DNA of 64,000 nt from Proteiniphilum saccharofermentans (GTDB lineage: Bacteria; Bacteroidota; Bacteroidia; Bacteroidales; Dysgonomonadaceae): the NCBI RefSeq assembly GCF_900095135.1, contig NZ_LT605205.1:1-64000 (forward strand), given 5' to 3'. The notes beneath the pieces were generated by a model, which saw only the letters and a program-made list of their open reading frames with translations, made no database searches and was not told the origin of the DNA. The first letter of the stretch is position 1, and each line of letters begins with the position of its first letter. Shown here piece by piece: positions 53,006 to 61,208 of this stretch. Made by a program: the position numbers and the translations under genes.

Positions 53006-55333
53006 ATGAATAAATGGGATGCAGTATTAAAAATCTGTATTGCTTTACTGTGTATACCCTCAACTCTTTATGCCGGTGAGATCGATCTCTCCGGCAGCAG
53101 ATTATTTGTGTCGCCTTCTATCAAATCCCCAGTCAAGGAAACTATCATCCGGGTTCTGCAGGAAGAGGTCCGCAAGCGTACGGACATCCATTTAGGCATA
53201 ACCGATGGCTGGAGTGGCTCACCCGTTATTGCCTTGGCGCTCTCCTCGGATGGGGTATTGAACGGTAAACCACTTCCTGAAAAGACTCGATTATCCTTAC
53301 AGGCCGAATCATTCAGTGTCGTGGTAGAAGAAGATAACTCCCATCCGATTGTCTGGCTTATCGGGGCGGATGAGCGTGGGGTTTTGTTCGCTACAGGACA
53401 TCTGCTGCGTACATCATTGCTTGCCGACAAGCAGATATTGTTCGATTCTTCAAACGCCATACAAAGCGCACCGGAGTATCCTGTCAGGGGACATCAATTG
53501 GGCTATCGCAATACCGCCAATTCTTACGATGCATGGACAAAGGAGCAGTATGAGCAATATATCCGGGAGTTGGTCATTTTCGGGACAAACTGTATTGAGA
53601 CCATTCCTTTTGACAATACGCCCAGTCCCCATATGAAACTATCCAAGGAAGAGATGAACCGGCATATAAGTACCATATGCAAAAATTATGGCATTGATTA
53701 TTGGGTCTGGACACCGGCTAATGTGGATCTGTCGGATGAAAGCCTGTTCCGTACGGAAGTGAAAAAACACAGTGATTATTACAGGGAGTGTCCGCATCTG
53801 AGCCATGTCTTTGTGCCGGGCGGTGATCCGGGAGATAATCATCCGCGGTATGTGATGCCTTTCCTAAAAGCGATTGCCGCTGAGCTGGAGAAGTACCACC
53901 CCCGGGCAGGTGTCTGGGTTTCATTGCAGGGTTTCAGCGATGAGCAGATCGATTATTTTTACCATTACCTGGAGACAGAAAATCCTGATTGGTTGCGGGG
54001 AGTAGTAAGCGGTCCGGGTAGCCCTCCCCTGTCCGACACGCGCTATCGTCTGCCAAAGAAATATATGCATCGCCATTATGCCGATATTACCCATACTGTC
54101 CGTTGCCTCTACCCCACCCTCCGATGGGATCAGGCGTTTGCCCTTACGTTGGGTCGTGAGCCGGTCAACCCACAGCCGTTTTACTATGCCGGATTACATG
54201 ACCGGTATGCCCCTTTCACCGATGGCTTCCTCACCTACTCCGACGGGGCACATGATGATCTGAACAAGTTTATCTGGAGCCGGAAAGGATGGAGTATGGA
54301 GGAAGATGCCACTGGCATTACGGAACAATACGTACGGTTCTTCTTTGGCACCAAACCCGATGATCGTGTAGCAGACGCCATACTGGGATTGGAACGCAAC
54401 TGGGACGGCCCGATAGAGGCAAACGGGGGGATAGAGATGACTTTCCTGCGCTGGCAGCAATTTGAGGAGGCCTATCCCCGCTTACAAAACGACTGGCGCT
54501 GGCAGATGCTGCTTCTCCGCGCTTATTATGACACTTATACCAAGAGGCGGAAGTTATACGAACAAGGGTTGGAACAGGAAGCCAATAAATTGCTCGGGCA
54601 GGCCCCGGAAATGGGTGCTGCCAAAGCGATGAAACTGGCTTTGGAGAAAGTGAATGAAGCCGACCTGGTAAATATTGCCCCTTCGTTGAGAAAGAAGATC
54701 GATGGGTATTGTGATGCGTTGTATCACTCGATAGGTTTGCAGACAAGTGTGGAAAAATATCAGGCCAGCGGGGCTGAACGAGGCTGTGTCCTCGATTTCG
54801 TGGACTATCCGCTGAACAACCGCTGGTGGTTGTCCGACCAGTTTGAAAAGATCGGACAAATGGAAACCGAAGCCGAAAAACTTTCGGCTTTAGAAGTGAT
54901 CGCCGGATGGGAAAATCCCGGGAAGGGGAGCTATTACGATAACATATCGAATATCAGCCAGAGTCCGCGGGTAAAGACAACGGTCTATGATGCTACCGAT
55001 GTGGCCTGGTGGGATCGTGGAAAGAGCCGTAAAAGGCTATCTACCCAGTTATTCCAGAACTTCCCGCAACTCCTGTATGAGGATCTTGATCCGAAAGCAC
55101 GTTACCTGATCCGTATAGCCGGATATGGCGATGCATTGCTCAGGGTGGATGGAGAGCGCATATCACCTACCCTCTACAATAAGGAACTGGAGGAATTCAA
55201 AGAGTTTCCCATAGATAGGCGATTTTTTCAGGACGGTAAGCTGGAAGTATCCTTTGATGAACCGGAAGAGTCTCACCTGAACTGGCGTCAATATTCTAAG
55301 GTTTGTGATATCTGGCTTATAAAGATATATTGA
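53006..55333 (+). CDS. Exported GH20/GH67-like protein, unassigned glycosidase
   Basis: 775 residues from ATG 53006, giving a signal peptide (CIALLCIPSTLYAG); ATG 52988 is in frame. The N-terminal ~130 residues (VIRVLQEEV-like helix, then IVWLIGADERGVLFATGHLL) match the non-catalytic N-domain shared by GH20, GH67, GH84 and GH115 families. A TIM-barrel-like part follows from PVRGHQLGYRNTANSYDAWT through WVWTPANVD and FVPGGDPGDNHP; a helical part and a beta-sandwich end the protein. The typical GH20 Asp-Glu catalytic pair is not visible. It could be a new family acting on an acidic sugar or hexosamine. Confidence 0.6.
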   Translation: MNKWDAVLKICIALLCIPSTLYAGEIDLSGSRLFVSPSIKSPVKETIIRVLQEEVRKRTDIHLGITDGWSGSPVIALALSSDGVLNGKPLPEKTRLSLQAESFSVVVEEDNSHPIVWLIGADERGVLFATGHLLRTSLLADKQILFDSSNAIQSAPEYPVRGHQLGYRNTANSYDAWTKEQYEQYIRELVIFGTNCIETIPFDNTPSPHMKLSKEEMNRHISTICKNYGIDYWVWTPANVDLSDESLFRTEVKKHSDYYRECPHLSHVFVPGGDPGDNHPRYVMPFLKAIAAELEKYHPRAGVWVSLQGFSDEQIDYFYHYLETENPDWLRGVVSGPGSPPLSDTRYRLPKKYMHRHYADITHTVRCLYPTLRWDQAFALTLGREPVNPQPFYYAGLHDRYAPFTDGFLTYSDGAHDDLNKFIWSRKGWSMEEDATGITEQYVRFFFGTKPDDRVADAILGLERNWDGPIEANGGIEMTFLRWQQFEEAYPRLQNDWRWQMLLLRAYYDTYTKRRKLYEQGLEQEANKLLGQAPEMGAAKAMKLALEKVNEADLVNIAPSLRKKIDGYCDALYHSIGLQTSVEKYQASGAERGCVLDFVDYPLNNRWWLSDQFEKIGQMETEAEKLSALEVIAGWENPGKGSYYDNISNISQSPRVKTTVYDATDVAWWDRGKSRKRLSTQLFQNFPQLLYEDLDPKARYLIRIAGYGDALLRVDGERISPTLYNKELEEFKEFPIDRRFFQDGKLEVSFDEPEESHLNWRQYSKVCDIWLIKIY

Positions 55334-55389
55334 TTAAAATCGTATTAGCAGTAAACTATAATCAATTAACAACATAAATTATATGCGTC

Positions 55390-56748
55390 ATGGAAAATAG
55401 AAGGGAGTTTATTAAAAAAGTATCGGCCGGGGTAGCTGCTATGGCCATTGGAGGTACCGGTTTTGATCTGAGCGCTAAGAGTTATGCCCATATCCCCGGT
55501 GCGAATGATAAGATCCGGGTAGGTGTTGTCGGTTTTTCCGACAGGTTCAGGAGTTCGCTTTTACCCAGCTTTATGAACCATGCCAGGGAGTTGAATTTCG
55601 AACTGGTAGCACTGTCGGATATCTGGAACCGCCGTCGTGAGGAGGGAAGAGCCTATATCAAGGAAAAAACCGGATGGGATGTCGCCCTGTGCCGCAATAA
55701 CGAAGAACTGTATGACCGGAACGACATTGATGCGGTCATTATCAGCACGGCAGATTTCCAGCACGCCCTGCATCTGGTGGAGGCCGCAAAAGCGCGCAAG
55801 GATGCCTATTGCGAAAAACCGTTTGCGGAAACCATGGATGATGCCAATGCCGCATTAAAAGCCTGCAAGGAAAGCGGTATCGTGGTGCAGATAGGATCAC
55901 AGCGCCGTAGTGGGGCAAATTACCATGCTGCCCATGATTATATCCAATCCGGAAAATTCGGTGATATCGTGATTGCCGAGATGTGCTGGAACGTGAACCA
56001 ACCGGGCCGTTGGAGAAGGCCGGACTTATGTGCTTCTATCCGGGAGAGCGATGTGGACTGGAACCGCTATCTGATGAACCGTCCCAAAGTGGCGTGGGAC
56101 CCACGCAAATATCTTGAATATCGCCTCTTCTGGCCCTATTCGTCGGGCATACCGGGACAATGGATGTGTCACCAGATCGACACGGTACACTGGTTCACCG
56201 GCTTCCCCTACCCGCGCAGCGTGGTATCCAACGGAGGGATTTACCAGTGGAAAGACGGCCGTACCAACGCCGATACGCTGACCTCGGTATTCGATTACGG
56301 GCCGCTGGATGATCAGGAGAAGGGTTTCCAGGTGGTTTATTCGTCCCGTTTCAGTAATTCTGCCGGGGGTACAAAGGAACTTTACTATTCGAACGGCGGG
56401 ATGTTGAACCTGGATACCAACGAAATTACTCCCGAGGGCGGGCTGCGTGAGCGTGAGGCATCAGCCATGGGATTAAAGGCCAACCTGCTCGACAAGTTCA
56501 CATTGCCGAGCGTTACCGTGGAAGCGGAAGCCAATACGGGAGGCGATCCCCTCACATCCGCCCATATGCGTAACTGGATGGAGTGTGTCAGGGCGAAGAA
56601 TGTGGCCACCAACTGCCCGGTGGAAGCAGGGCATAGCCACACTATTGCCTGTGCCATGGCTAACGCCGCCTACCGGACAGGTATGCGTGCGGTGTACGAT
56701 CCGGCAACACAACAGATCATGGCTGGAGGTAAGATGTTTAAGTACTAA
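55390..56748 (+). CDS. Tat-exported Gfo/Idh/MocA-family oxidoreductase
   Basis: 452 residues. MENRREFIKKVSAG is a Tat signal, implying export of a folded, cofactor-loaded protein. The Rossmann domain begins KIRVGVVGFSDRFRSSLL, and the family EKP motif is in AYCEKPFAETMDDA; the second domain holds IGSQRRSGANYHAAHDYIQ and GQWMCHQIDTVHWFTG. The family oxidises or reduces sugars and polyols with NAD(P); exported members include glucose-fructose oxidoreductase and GH109 N-acetylgalactosaminidases. The following gene encodes an exported TIM-barrel isomerase-like protein, a pairing known from 3-keto-glycoside pathways. Substrate unknown. Confidence 0.88.
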   Translation: MENRREFIKKVSAGVAAMAIGGTGFDLSAKSYAHIPGANDKIRVGVVGFSDRFRSSLLPSFMNHARELNFELVALSDIWNRRREEGRAYIKEKTGWDVALCRNNEELYDRNDIDAVIISTADFQHALHLVEAAKARKDAYCEKPFAETMDDANAALKACKESGIVVQIGSQRRSGANYHAAHDYIQSGKFGDIVIAEMCWNVNQPGRWRRPDLCASIRESDVDWNRYLMNRPKVAWDPRKYLEYRLFWPYSSGIPGQWMCHQIDTVHWFTGFPYPRSVVSNGGIYQWKDGRTNADTLTSVFDYGPLDDQEKGFQVVYSSRFSNSAGGTKELYYSNGGMLNLDTNEITPEGGLREREASAMGLKANLLDKFTLPSVTVEAEANTGGDPLTSAHMRNWMECVRAKNVATNCPVEAGHSHTIACAMANAAYRTGMRAVYDPATQQIMAGGKMFKY

Positions 56749-56761
56749 ATAATATTGCCTT

Positions 56762-57610
56762 ATGAAGCTTTTTTATTACAGTATGGTACTGATATGCCTT
56801 ATGCTTGGAATGACCTCTTTTTCCAACACTTATGAGCCGGAATTTGCTGTGTGTACAAGTGTATCCAATTATCCGTTGCTTAAAGCGACAGGGTATCAGT
56901 ATGTCGAATCAAATGTGGCATACCTGATGCCTGATAAAAGTGATGCTGAGTTTCAGGAACATCTGGATGAAATAAAGAGATTAAATGCCAGAGTTATTTC
57001 CTGTACCAGTTTTATTCCGGGCAGTTTGCCACTTATCGGCCCTGAAGCCAAACAGGATGAGGCGGTGGTATGGGCCGACTCCGCTCTGCGTAGGGCCGGG
57101 ATGGCAAATATTCCCTATATCGTTTTCGGAAGCGGAAAAGCCCGTAATGTACCGGAGAATGTCAGTAAGGGACAAGCTACGGAGCAGTTTATCGCTTTTT
57201 GTAGAAAGATTGCTCCATTAGCCAAGAAATACAATGTGACCGTGGTTATCGAGCCTTTGAACAGGGCAGAAACCAATCTGGTCAATTCCCTGGAGGAAGG
57301 CGCCCGTATCGTGGAAGCGGTCAATCATCCCAATTTGAAGTTACTATGTGATATATATCACATGATGCGGGAAGATGAGCCGGCTTCGGAAATAGTGAAG
57401 TATGGCAAATATATCCGCCATTGCCATATTGCCGAAAGAGAAGAACGCACTTCCCCAGGGACCAAAGGGGATGACTTCAGGCTCTATTTCAAGGCATTGA
57501 AAGAGATTGGCTATAAAGGATGTGTCTCTATTGAGTGCAGGTGGAAAGACCTGCCACAGGAGATCCAGCCGGCGCTCTCCTATATGCAGGAGCAGTTCCG
57601 GTCGTTATAA
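56762..57610 (+). CDS. Exported TIM-barrel sugar isomerase/epimerase-like protein
   Basis: 282 residues with a signal peptide (LICLMLGMTSFSNT). The AP-endonuclease-2/xylose-isomerase-like TIM barrel (PF01261) shows the metal ligands: Glu in VVIEPLNRAETN, Asp in LLCDIYHMM, His in RHCHIAERE and Glu in VSIECRW. Cytoplasmic relatives isomerise or epimerise sugars, while exported Bacteroidota relatives beside Gfo/Idh/MocA proteins can cleave 3-keto-glycosides. It starts 13 bases after the oxidoreductase, so joint function is likely. The exact reaction is not decided by sequence. Confidence 0.83.
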   Translation: MKLFYYSMVLICLMLGMTSFSNTYEPEFAVCTSVSNYPLLKATGYQYVESNVAYLMPDKSDAEFQEHLDEIKRLNARVISCTSFIPGSLPLIGPEAKQDEAVVWADSALRRAGMANIPYIVFGSGKARNVPENVSKGQATEQFIAFCRKIAPLAKKYNVTVVIEPLNRAETNLVNSLEEGARIVEAVNHPNLKLLCDIYHMMREDEPASEIVKYGKYIRHCHIAEREERTSPGTKGDDFRLYFKALKEIGYKGCVSIECRWKDLPQEIQPALSYMQEQFRSL

Positions 57611-57686
57611 GTTTTTGACCGAATTTATTTACGAAACTTGAATCATCAATTAAAAAAATTAAATATTATCGTATGAAACCGACATG

Positions 57687-57730
57687 TTTAAAATAATCAT
57701 TAGACATCCGAAGGGAATGATTATTTTAAA
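57687..57730 (+). promoter_or_regulatory. Perfect inverted repeat in the leader of the alkaline phosphatase gene
   Basis: TTTAAAATAATCATT (57687-57701) and AATGATTATTTTAAA (57716-57730) are exact reverse complements separated by 14 bases. A 7-codon frame (ATG 57673 to TAA 57694) ends inside the left arm. The element lies 43 bases before the alkaline phosphatase start. There is no T-run after it, so it looks more like an operator or an RNA leader structure than a terminator. Confidence 0.5.
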
Positions 57731-57773
57731 TATCAAAGGTTCCATACACCGAAATATAAAAAAAAATAATCGT

Positions 57774-58865
57774 ATGAAAAAAATTCATTTATTGCTTCTT
57801 ATTGTTTTATCGATATTCTTTGTACAATGTGCATCTACAGGTAATAAGACCGAAGAAAAGGCTGCCCCGCAGGTAAAGAACGTGATTGTGATGATTGGAG
57901 ACGGCATGGGTGTCAGCCAGGTGTATGCGGGATTGACGGCAAATAAGGGAATGCTCTTCCTCGAAAAGAGTCAATTTGTAGGCTTCTCCAAGACCTATTC
58001 AGCAAACAGTTATATAACAGATTCAGCCGCAGGCGGTACCGCCATCGCATGCGGAACCAAAACAAAGAACGGTGCTATTGGTGTTGATCCTGATGGGAAT
58101 CCGGTTAAATCGATGCTGGAGTATGCAGCTGAAAACGGTTTGTCTACTGGGGTTGTAGTGAGTTGTGCCGTTACCCATGCTACGCCGGCATCATTTGTTG
58201 CCCACCAGCCTAGTCGTAAAATGGAAGAGGAGATCGCAGTCGATTTTGTGAATTCTGATCTTTCGGTCTTTATTGGAGGAGGAAAGAAATACTTCGATAG
58301 TCGCTCTGATAACGAGAATCTGCTCGATAAACTGTCTGCAAAAGGTTTCCAGATTGCTTTCAATCTGGACGATATCAAGAAAGTCGGCTCGGGCAAACTG
58401 GCAGGTTTGGTAGCAGACGAACATCCGGCTCTCTATCCTGAAAGGGGGGAATTCCTTCCCGAAAGTGTACAGGCGGCTATCAATCTTCTGAAAAACAATG
58501 ACAAAGGCTTTTGTCTGATGGTGGAAGGTTCCCAAATCGATTGGGCTTGCCATGCGAATGATAAGGATGCCACTATCAGTGAAATGCTGGATTTCGACCG
58601 GGCTATTAAAGTGGCTTTCGATTATGCGGACCAGGATCCCAATACGCTTGTCATTATTACCGCAGACCATGAGACAGGAGGCATGTCGCTTACAGGAGGT
58701 GACCTGTCGACCGGGGAAGTAGAAGCCAATTATGGTACAAAAGGGCATTCCGCCGTGATGGTTCCCGTGTTTGCCTATGGTGCAGGTGCAGCCGAATTTG
58801 CCGGGATATACGAGAATACCGATATTCTTACCAAAGTATTAAAGTTATATGGTATTGAAAAATAA
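57774..58865 (+). CDS. Alkaline phosphatase, lipoprotein
   Basis: 363 residues from ATG 57774, which follows an A-rich start region and gives a clean lipoprotein signal (IVLSIFFVQC); an in-frame extension to 57684 runs through the inverted repeat and is rejected. PhoA-family motifs are MIGDGMGVSQVY, TDSAAGGTAIACG with nucleophile Ser84, and ITADHETGG; GSQIDWACHANDKD carries further metal ligands. It hydrolyses phosphomonoesters at the outer face of the periplasm or cell surface. It is shorter than E. coli PhoA (about 450 residues mature), as usual in Bacteroidota. It is the third phosphatase-type gene of the locus; its end overlaps the next gene by 17 bases. Confidence 0.93.
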   Translation: MKKIHLLLLIVLSIFFVQCASTGNKTEEKAAPQVKNVIVMIGDGMGVSQVYAGLTANKGMLFLEKSQFVGFSKTYSANSYITDSAAGGTAIACGTKTKNGAIGVDPDGNPVKSMLEYAAENGLSTGVVVSCAVTHATPASFVAHQPSRKMEEEIAVDFVNSDLSVFIGGGKKYFDSRSDNENLLDKLSAKGFQIAFNLDDIKKVGSGKLAGLVADEHPALYPERGEFLPESVQAAINLLKNNDKGFCLMVEGSQIDWACHANDKDATISEMLDFDRAIKVAFDYADQDPNTLVIITADHETGGMSLTGGDLSTGEVEANYGTKGHSAVMVPVFAYGAGAAEFAGIYENTDILTKVLKLYGIEK

Positions 58866-59907
58866 TAACATTGCACTGCTGTTATGCCTGCTTTTACTAT
58901 CGGCAGGACGAGTGTCTGGCAACGACTCTTTTTCTGAGCAAACTGACAGGAGCCGGTTACGTGCAATTAAACCGGTAATCCTTCATTCGGAAATAATCCC
59001 GGAGCCGGCTTCAGTGCCTTCAGCACATGCCTCGACCATTGTGGAGACAGGGGATGGCATATTGGCAGCATGGTTCGGGGGTACCTACGAGAGGCATCCC
59101 GATGTGAGTATTTATACTTCCAGATTCAAAAATGGCCAATGGAGCGAACCTGTTAAAGTGGCCGATGGCGTACAGAATGAGTCACAGAGATTTCCCAGCT
59201 GGAATCCGGTTCTGTTCAAACGTGACAATGGGGACTTGATCCTTTATTACAAAGTAGGGCCAAGTCCCAGTACCTGGTGGGGTGAATACAAGATATCGAC
59301 CGATGAAGGTAAGAGTTGGTCTGCCATGGAGGCTATTCCGCGCGGATGCCTCGGGCCGATCAAAAACAAACCGGTCATCATCCCCGGAGGCAAAATACTC
59401 TACCCTACCAGTATAGAGATTGTAGGCAAATGGAATGTCTATATGGAGATGTCGAACCAGGATCTGACGGATTGGGAAAAGATAGAGGTCGACAATAATG
59501 GTTTTGACGCTATCCAGCCTTCAGTATTATTCCATAAGGATGGAGCCCTTCAAATTCTCTGCCGCTCGAAAAACGAAAGAGTAGTGGAGTCCTGGTCGTA
59601 TGACAACGGTAAAACATGGTCGCCCCTGGCACCGACCGAGCTGCCCAATAATAACTCCGGTACGGATGCTGTGACCCTATCCGGTGGCTTGCAGTTGATT
59701 ATCTACAATCCGGTTACCTCAGGTAGGAATAAATTGGCGATAGCCGGTTCATATGACGGTAAAATATGGGAGAAGCTGATCGATCTGGAAGACCAACCCT
59801 CCGGTGAATTCAGCTACCCTGCCATTATACAGGATAAGGACGGGATTATCCATGTGACTTATACCTATAATCGCGAGAGGATCAAATACGTGCAATTGAA
59901 GCTCTAA
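58849..59907 (+). CDS. BNR-repeat sialidase-like exported protein
   Basis: 352 residues, starting in a 17-base overlap with the phosphatase gene, with a signal peptide (CLLLLSAGRVSGN). It matches BNR_2 (PF13088): a six-bladed propeller with Asp boxes STDEGKSWS and SYDNGKTWS and the block DGILAAWFGGTYERHPDVSI. The FRIP/YRIP motif and arginine triad expected of true GH33 sialidases are not evident, and WNPVLFKRDNGDLILYYKVG with PSPSTWWGEYKIS is typical of a different subgroup whose members act on other sugars or are uncharacterised. I would not call it a sialidase without assay. It probably acts on a glycan product in the periplasm. Confidence 0.75.
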   Translation: MVLKNNNIALLLCLLLLSAGRVSGNDSFSEQTDRSRLRAIKPVILHSEIIPEPASVPSAHASTIVETGDGILAAWFGGTYERHPDVSIYTSRFKNGQWSEPVKVADGVQNESQRFPSWNPVLFKRDNGDLILYYKVGPSPSTWWGEYKISTDEGKSWSAMEAIPRGCLGPIKNKPVIIPGGKILYPTSIEIVGKWNVYMEMSNQDLTDWEKIEVDNNGFDAIQPSVLFHKDGALQILCRSKNERVVESWSYDNGKTWSPLAPTELPNNNSGTDAVTLSGGLQLIIYNPVTSGRNKLAIAGSYDGKIWEKLIDLEDQPSGEFSYPAIIQDKDGIIHVTYTYNRERIKYVQLKL

Positions 59908-59911
59908 ATTG

Positions 59912-61189
59912 ATGAGGCTTATGTTAAATTTAACCTCAAAAAAATCCTATCCATGGTTAGTGGTGGGCATGCTGTGGTTTGTAGCGCTGTTGAACTATCT
60001 CGACCGGCAGATGCTTGCCACCATGAAACCATTTATGGAAGTGGATATAGCAGAACTGGTTACCGCAACCAATTTTGGACGGCTGATGGCGGTATTTCTC
60101 TGGATATACGCCTTTATGAGTCCATTATCGGGTGTTATTGCCGACCGGCTGAACCGCAAATGGCTGATCGTGGTCAGCCTCTTTGTCTGGTCGGGAGTAA
60201 CCCTTACCATGGGGTATGCCCGGAATATAGACCAGTTATATATTCTGAGGGCCGCTATGGGTGTCAGTGAGGCTTTTTATGTACCTGCCGCCCTCTCCCT
60301 GATTGCGGATTATCATCAGGGAAAAACCCGGTCATTAGCCATTGGATTCCACACTTCAGGGATCTATCTCGGGCAGGCATTCGGTGGATTCGGAGCGACT
60401 CTGGCCGCAGGTACCTCCTGGCAGTTTACATTTCATACATTTGGCCTTATCGGAATGATGTATAGTTTGTTGTTGATTGCCTTTTTGCGTGAAAGGAAAA
60501 CCTATTCGATCGATACAACCAGGAAGAGGTCTGTCAGGCAGGAATTCAGTGCAATGGGAAAGGGGCTGTCCATGCTTTTCTCCAATATTGCATTCTGGGT
60601 AATCCTCTTTTACTTTTCTGCACCGAGTCTGCCGGGATGGGCGACTAAAAACTGGCTGCCGACACTGTTCTCGGAATCACTCAATATGGGAATGGAAAAA
60701 GCAGGGCCTTTGTCGACTATGACATTGGCAATGGCGTCGTTAGTCGGTGTGTTGGTCGGAGGATATATGTCCGACCGTTGGGTAGCGAAGCGGTTAAAAG
60801 GACGGATCTATACTGGTGTGATCGGATTGGGACTCACTATTCCGGCATTGGTGTTGATCGGTTACGGTAGTGGTTTGGCCTTGATTGTTACCGGAGCACT
60901 TATGTTCGGTCTTGGATTCGGGATCTTCGATGTGAATAATATGCCGATCCTCTGCCAGTTTGTGCCGTCACGTTATCGTGCCACCGGTTACGGGTTTATG
61001 AATCTGGCAGGTATTTCTGCCGGGGCAGTGATTACCAATGAGCTAGGTAAAGCGTTGGATGCCGGTCATATGAATACTGTTTTTATTGCGATGATCGGAG
61101 CGGTTGTCATTGCCATTATCCTGCAGTTGACTGTCCTCAGGCCCAGAACGATAGACATGACGGATGAATTGCTGGAAAAAATGAAATAA
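59912..61189 (+). CDS. MFS transporter, anion:cation symporter-like
   Basis: 425 residues from ATG 59912 (a TTG three bases earlier is in frame). About 12 membrane segments. The first helix has LWFVALLNYLDRQMLA and the loop after helix 2 has SGVIADRLNRKWLIV, both typical of the ACS/hexuronate-type branch of the major facilitator superfamily. Such proteins import organic acids, uronates or phosphorylated sugars with protons. It is the last gene of locus 2, four bases after the BNR gene, so it probably carries the final monosaccharide or sugar acid into the cytoplasm, where the aldolase at the front of the locus could act on it. Confidence 0.87.
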   Translation: MRLMLNLTSKKSYPWLVVGMLWFVALLNYLDRQMLATMKPFMEVDIAELVTATNFGRLMAVFLWIYAFMSPLSGVIADRLNRKWLIVVSLFVWSGVTLTMGYARNIDQLYILRAAMGVSEAFYVPAALSLIADYHQGKTRSLAIGFHTSGIYLGQAFGGFGATLAAGTSWQFTFHTFGLIGMMYSLLLIAFLRERKTYSIDTTRKRSVRQEFSAMGKGLSMLFSNIAFWVILFYFSAPSLPGWATKNWLPTLFSESLNMGMEKAGPLSTMTLAMASLVGVLVGGYMSDRWVAKRLKGRIYTGVIGLGLTIPALVLIGYGSGLALIVTGALMFGLGFGIFDVNNMPILCQFVPSRYRATGYGFMNLAGISAGAVITNELGKALDAGHMNTVFIAMIGAVVIAIILQLTVLRPRTIDMTDELLEKMK

Positions 61190-61208
61190 CAGGAAATTTT
61201 TCTGTTTT
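61186..61208. terminator. Compact bidirectional terminator
   Basis: AACAGGAAA (61188-61196) pairs with TTTCTGTT (61199-61206) with one bulged G, between two convergent genes and overlapping both stop codons. A-rich and T-rich flanks on either side give the tail for each direction. Confidence 0.5.

Noticed and set aside
33944-59907. Locus 2 as a sialic acid utilization locus (NanA-like aldolase plus BNR 'sialidase')
   Set aside because: The BNR protein lacks the visible RIP motif, no ManNAc epimerase or kinase is present, and the other enzymes do not fit sialoglycans.
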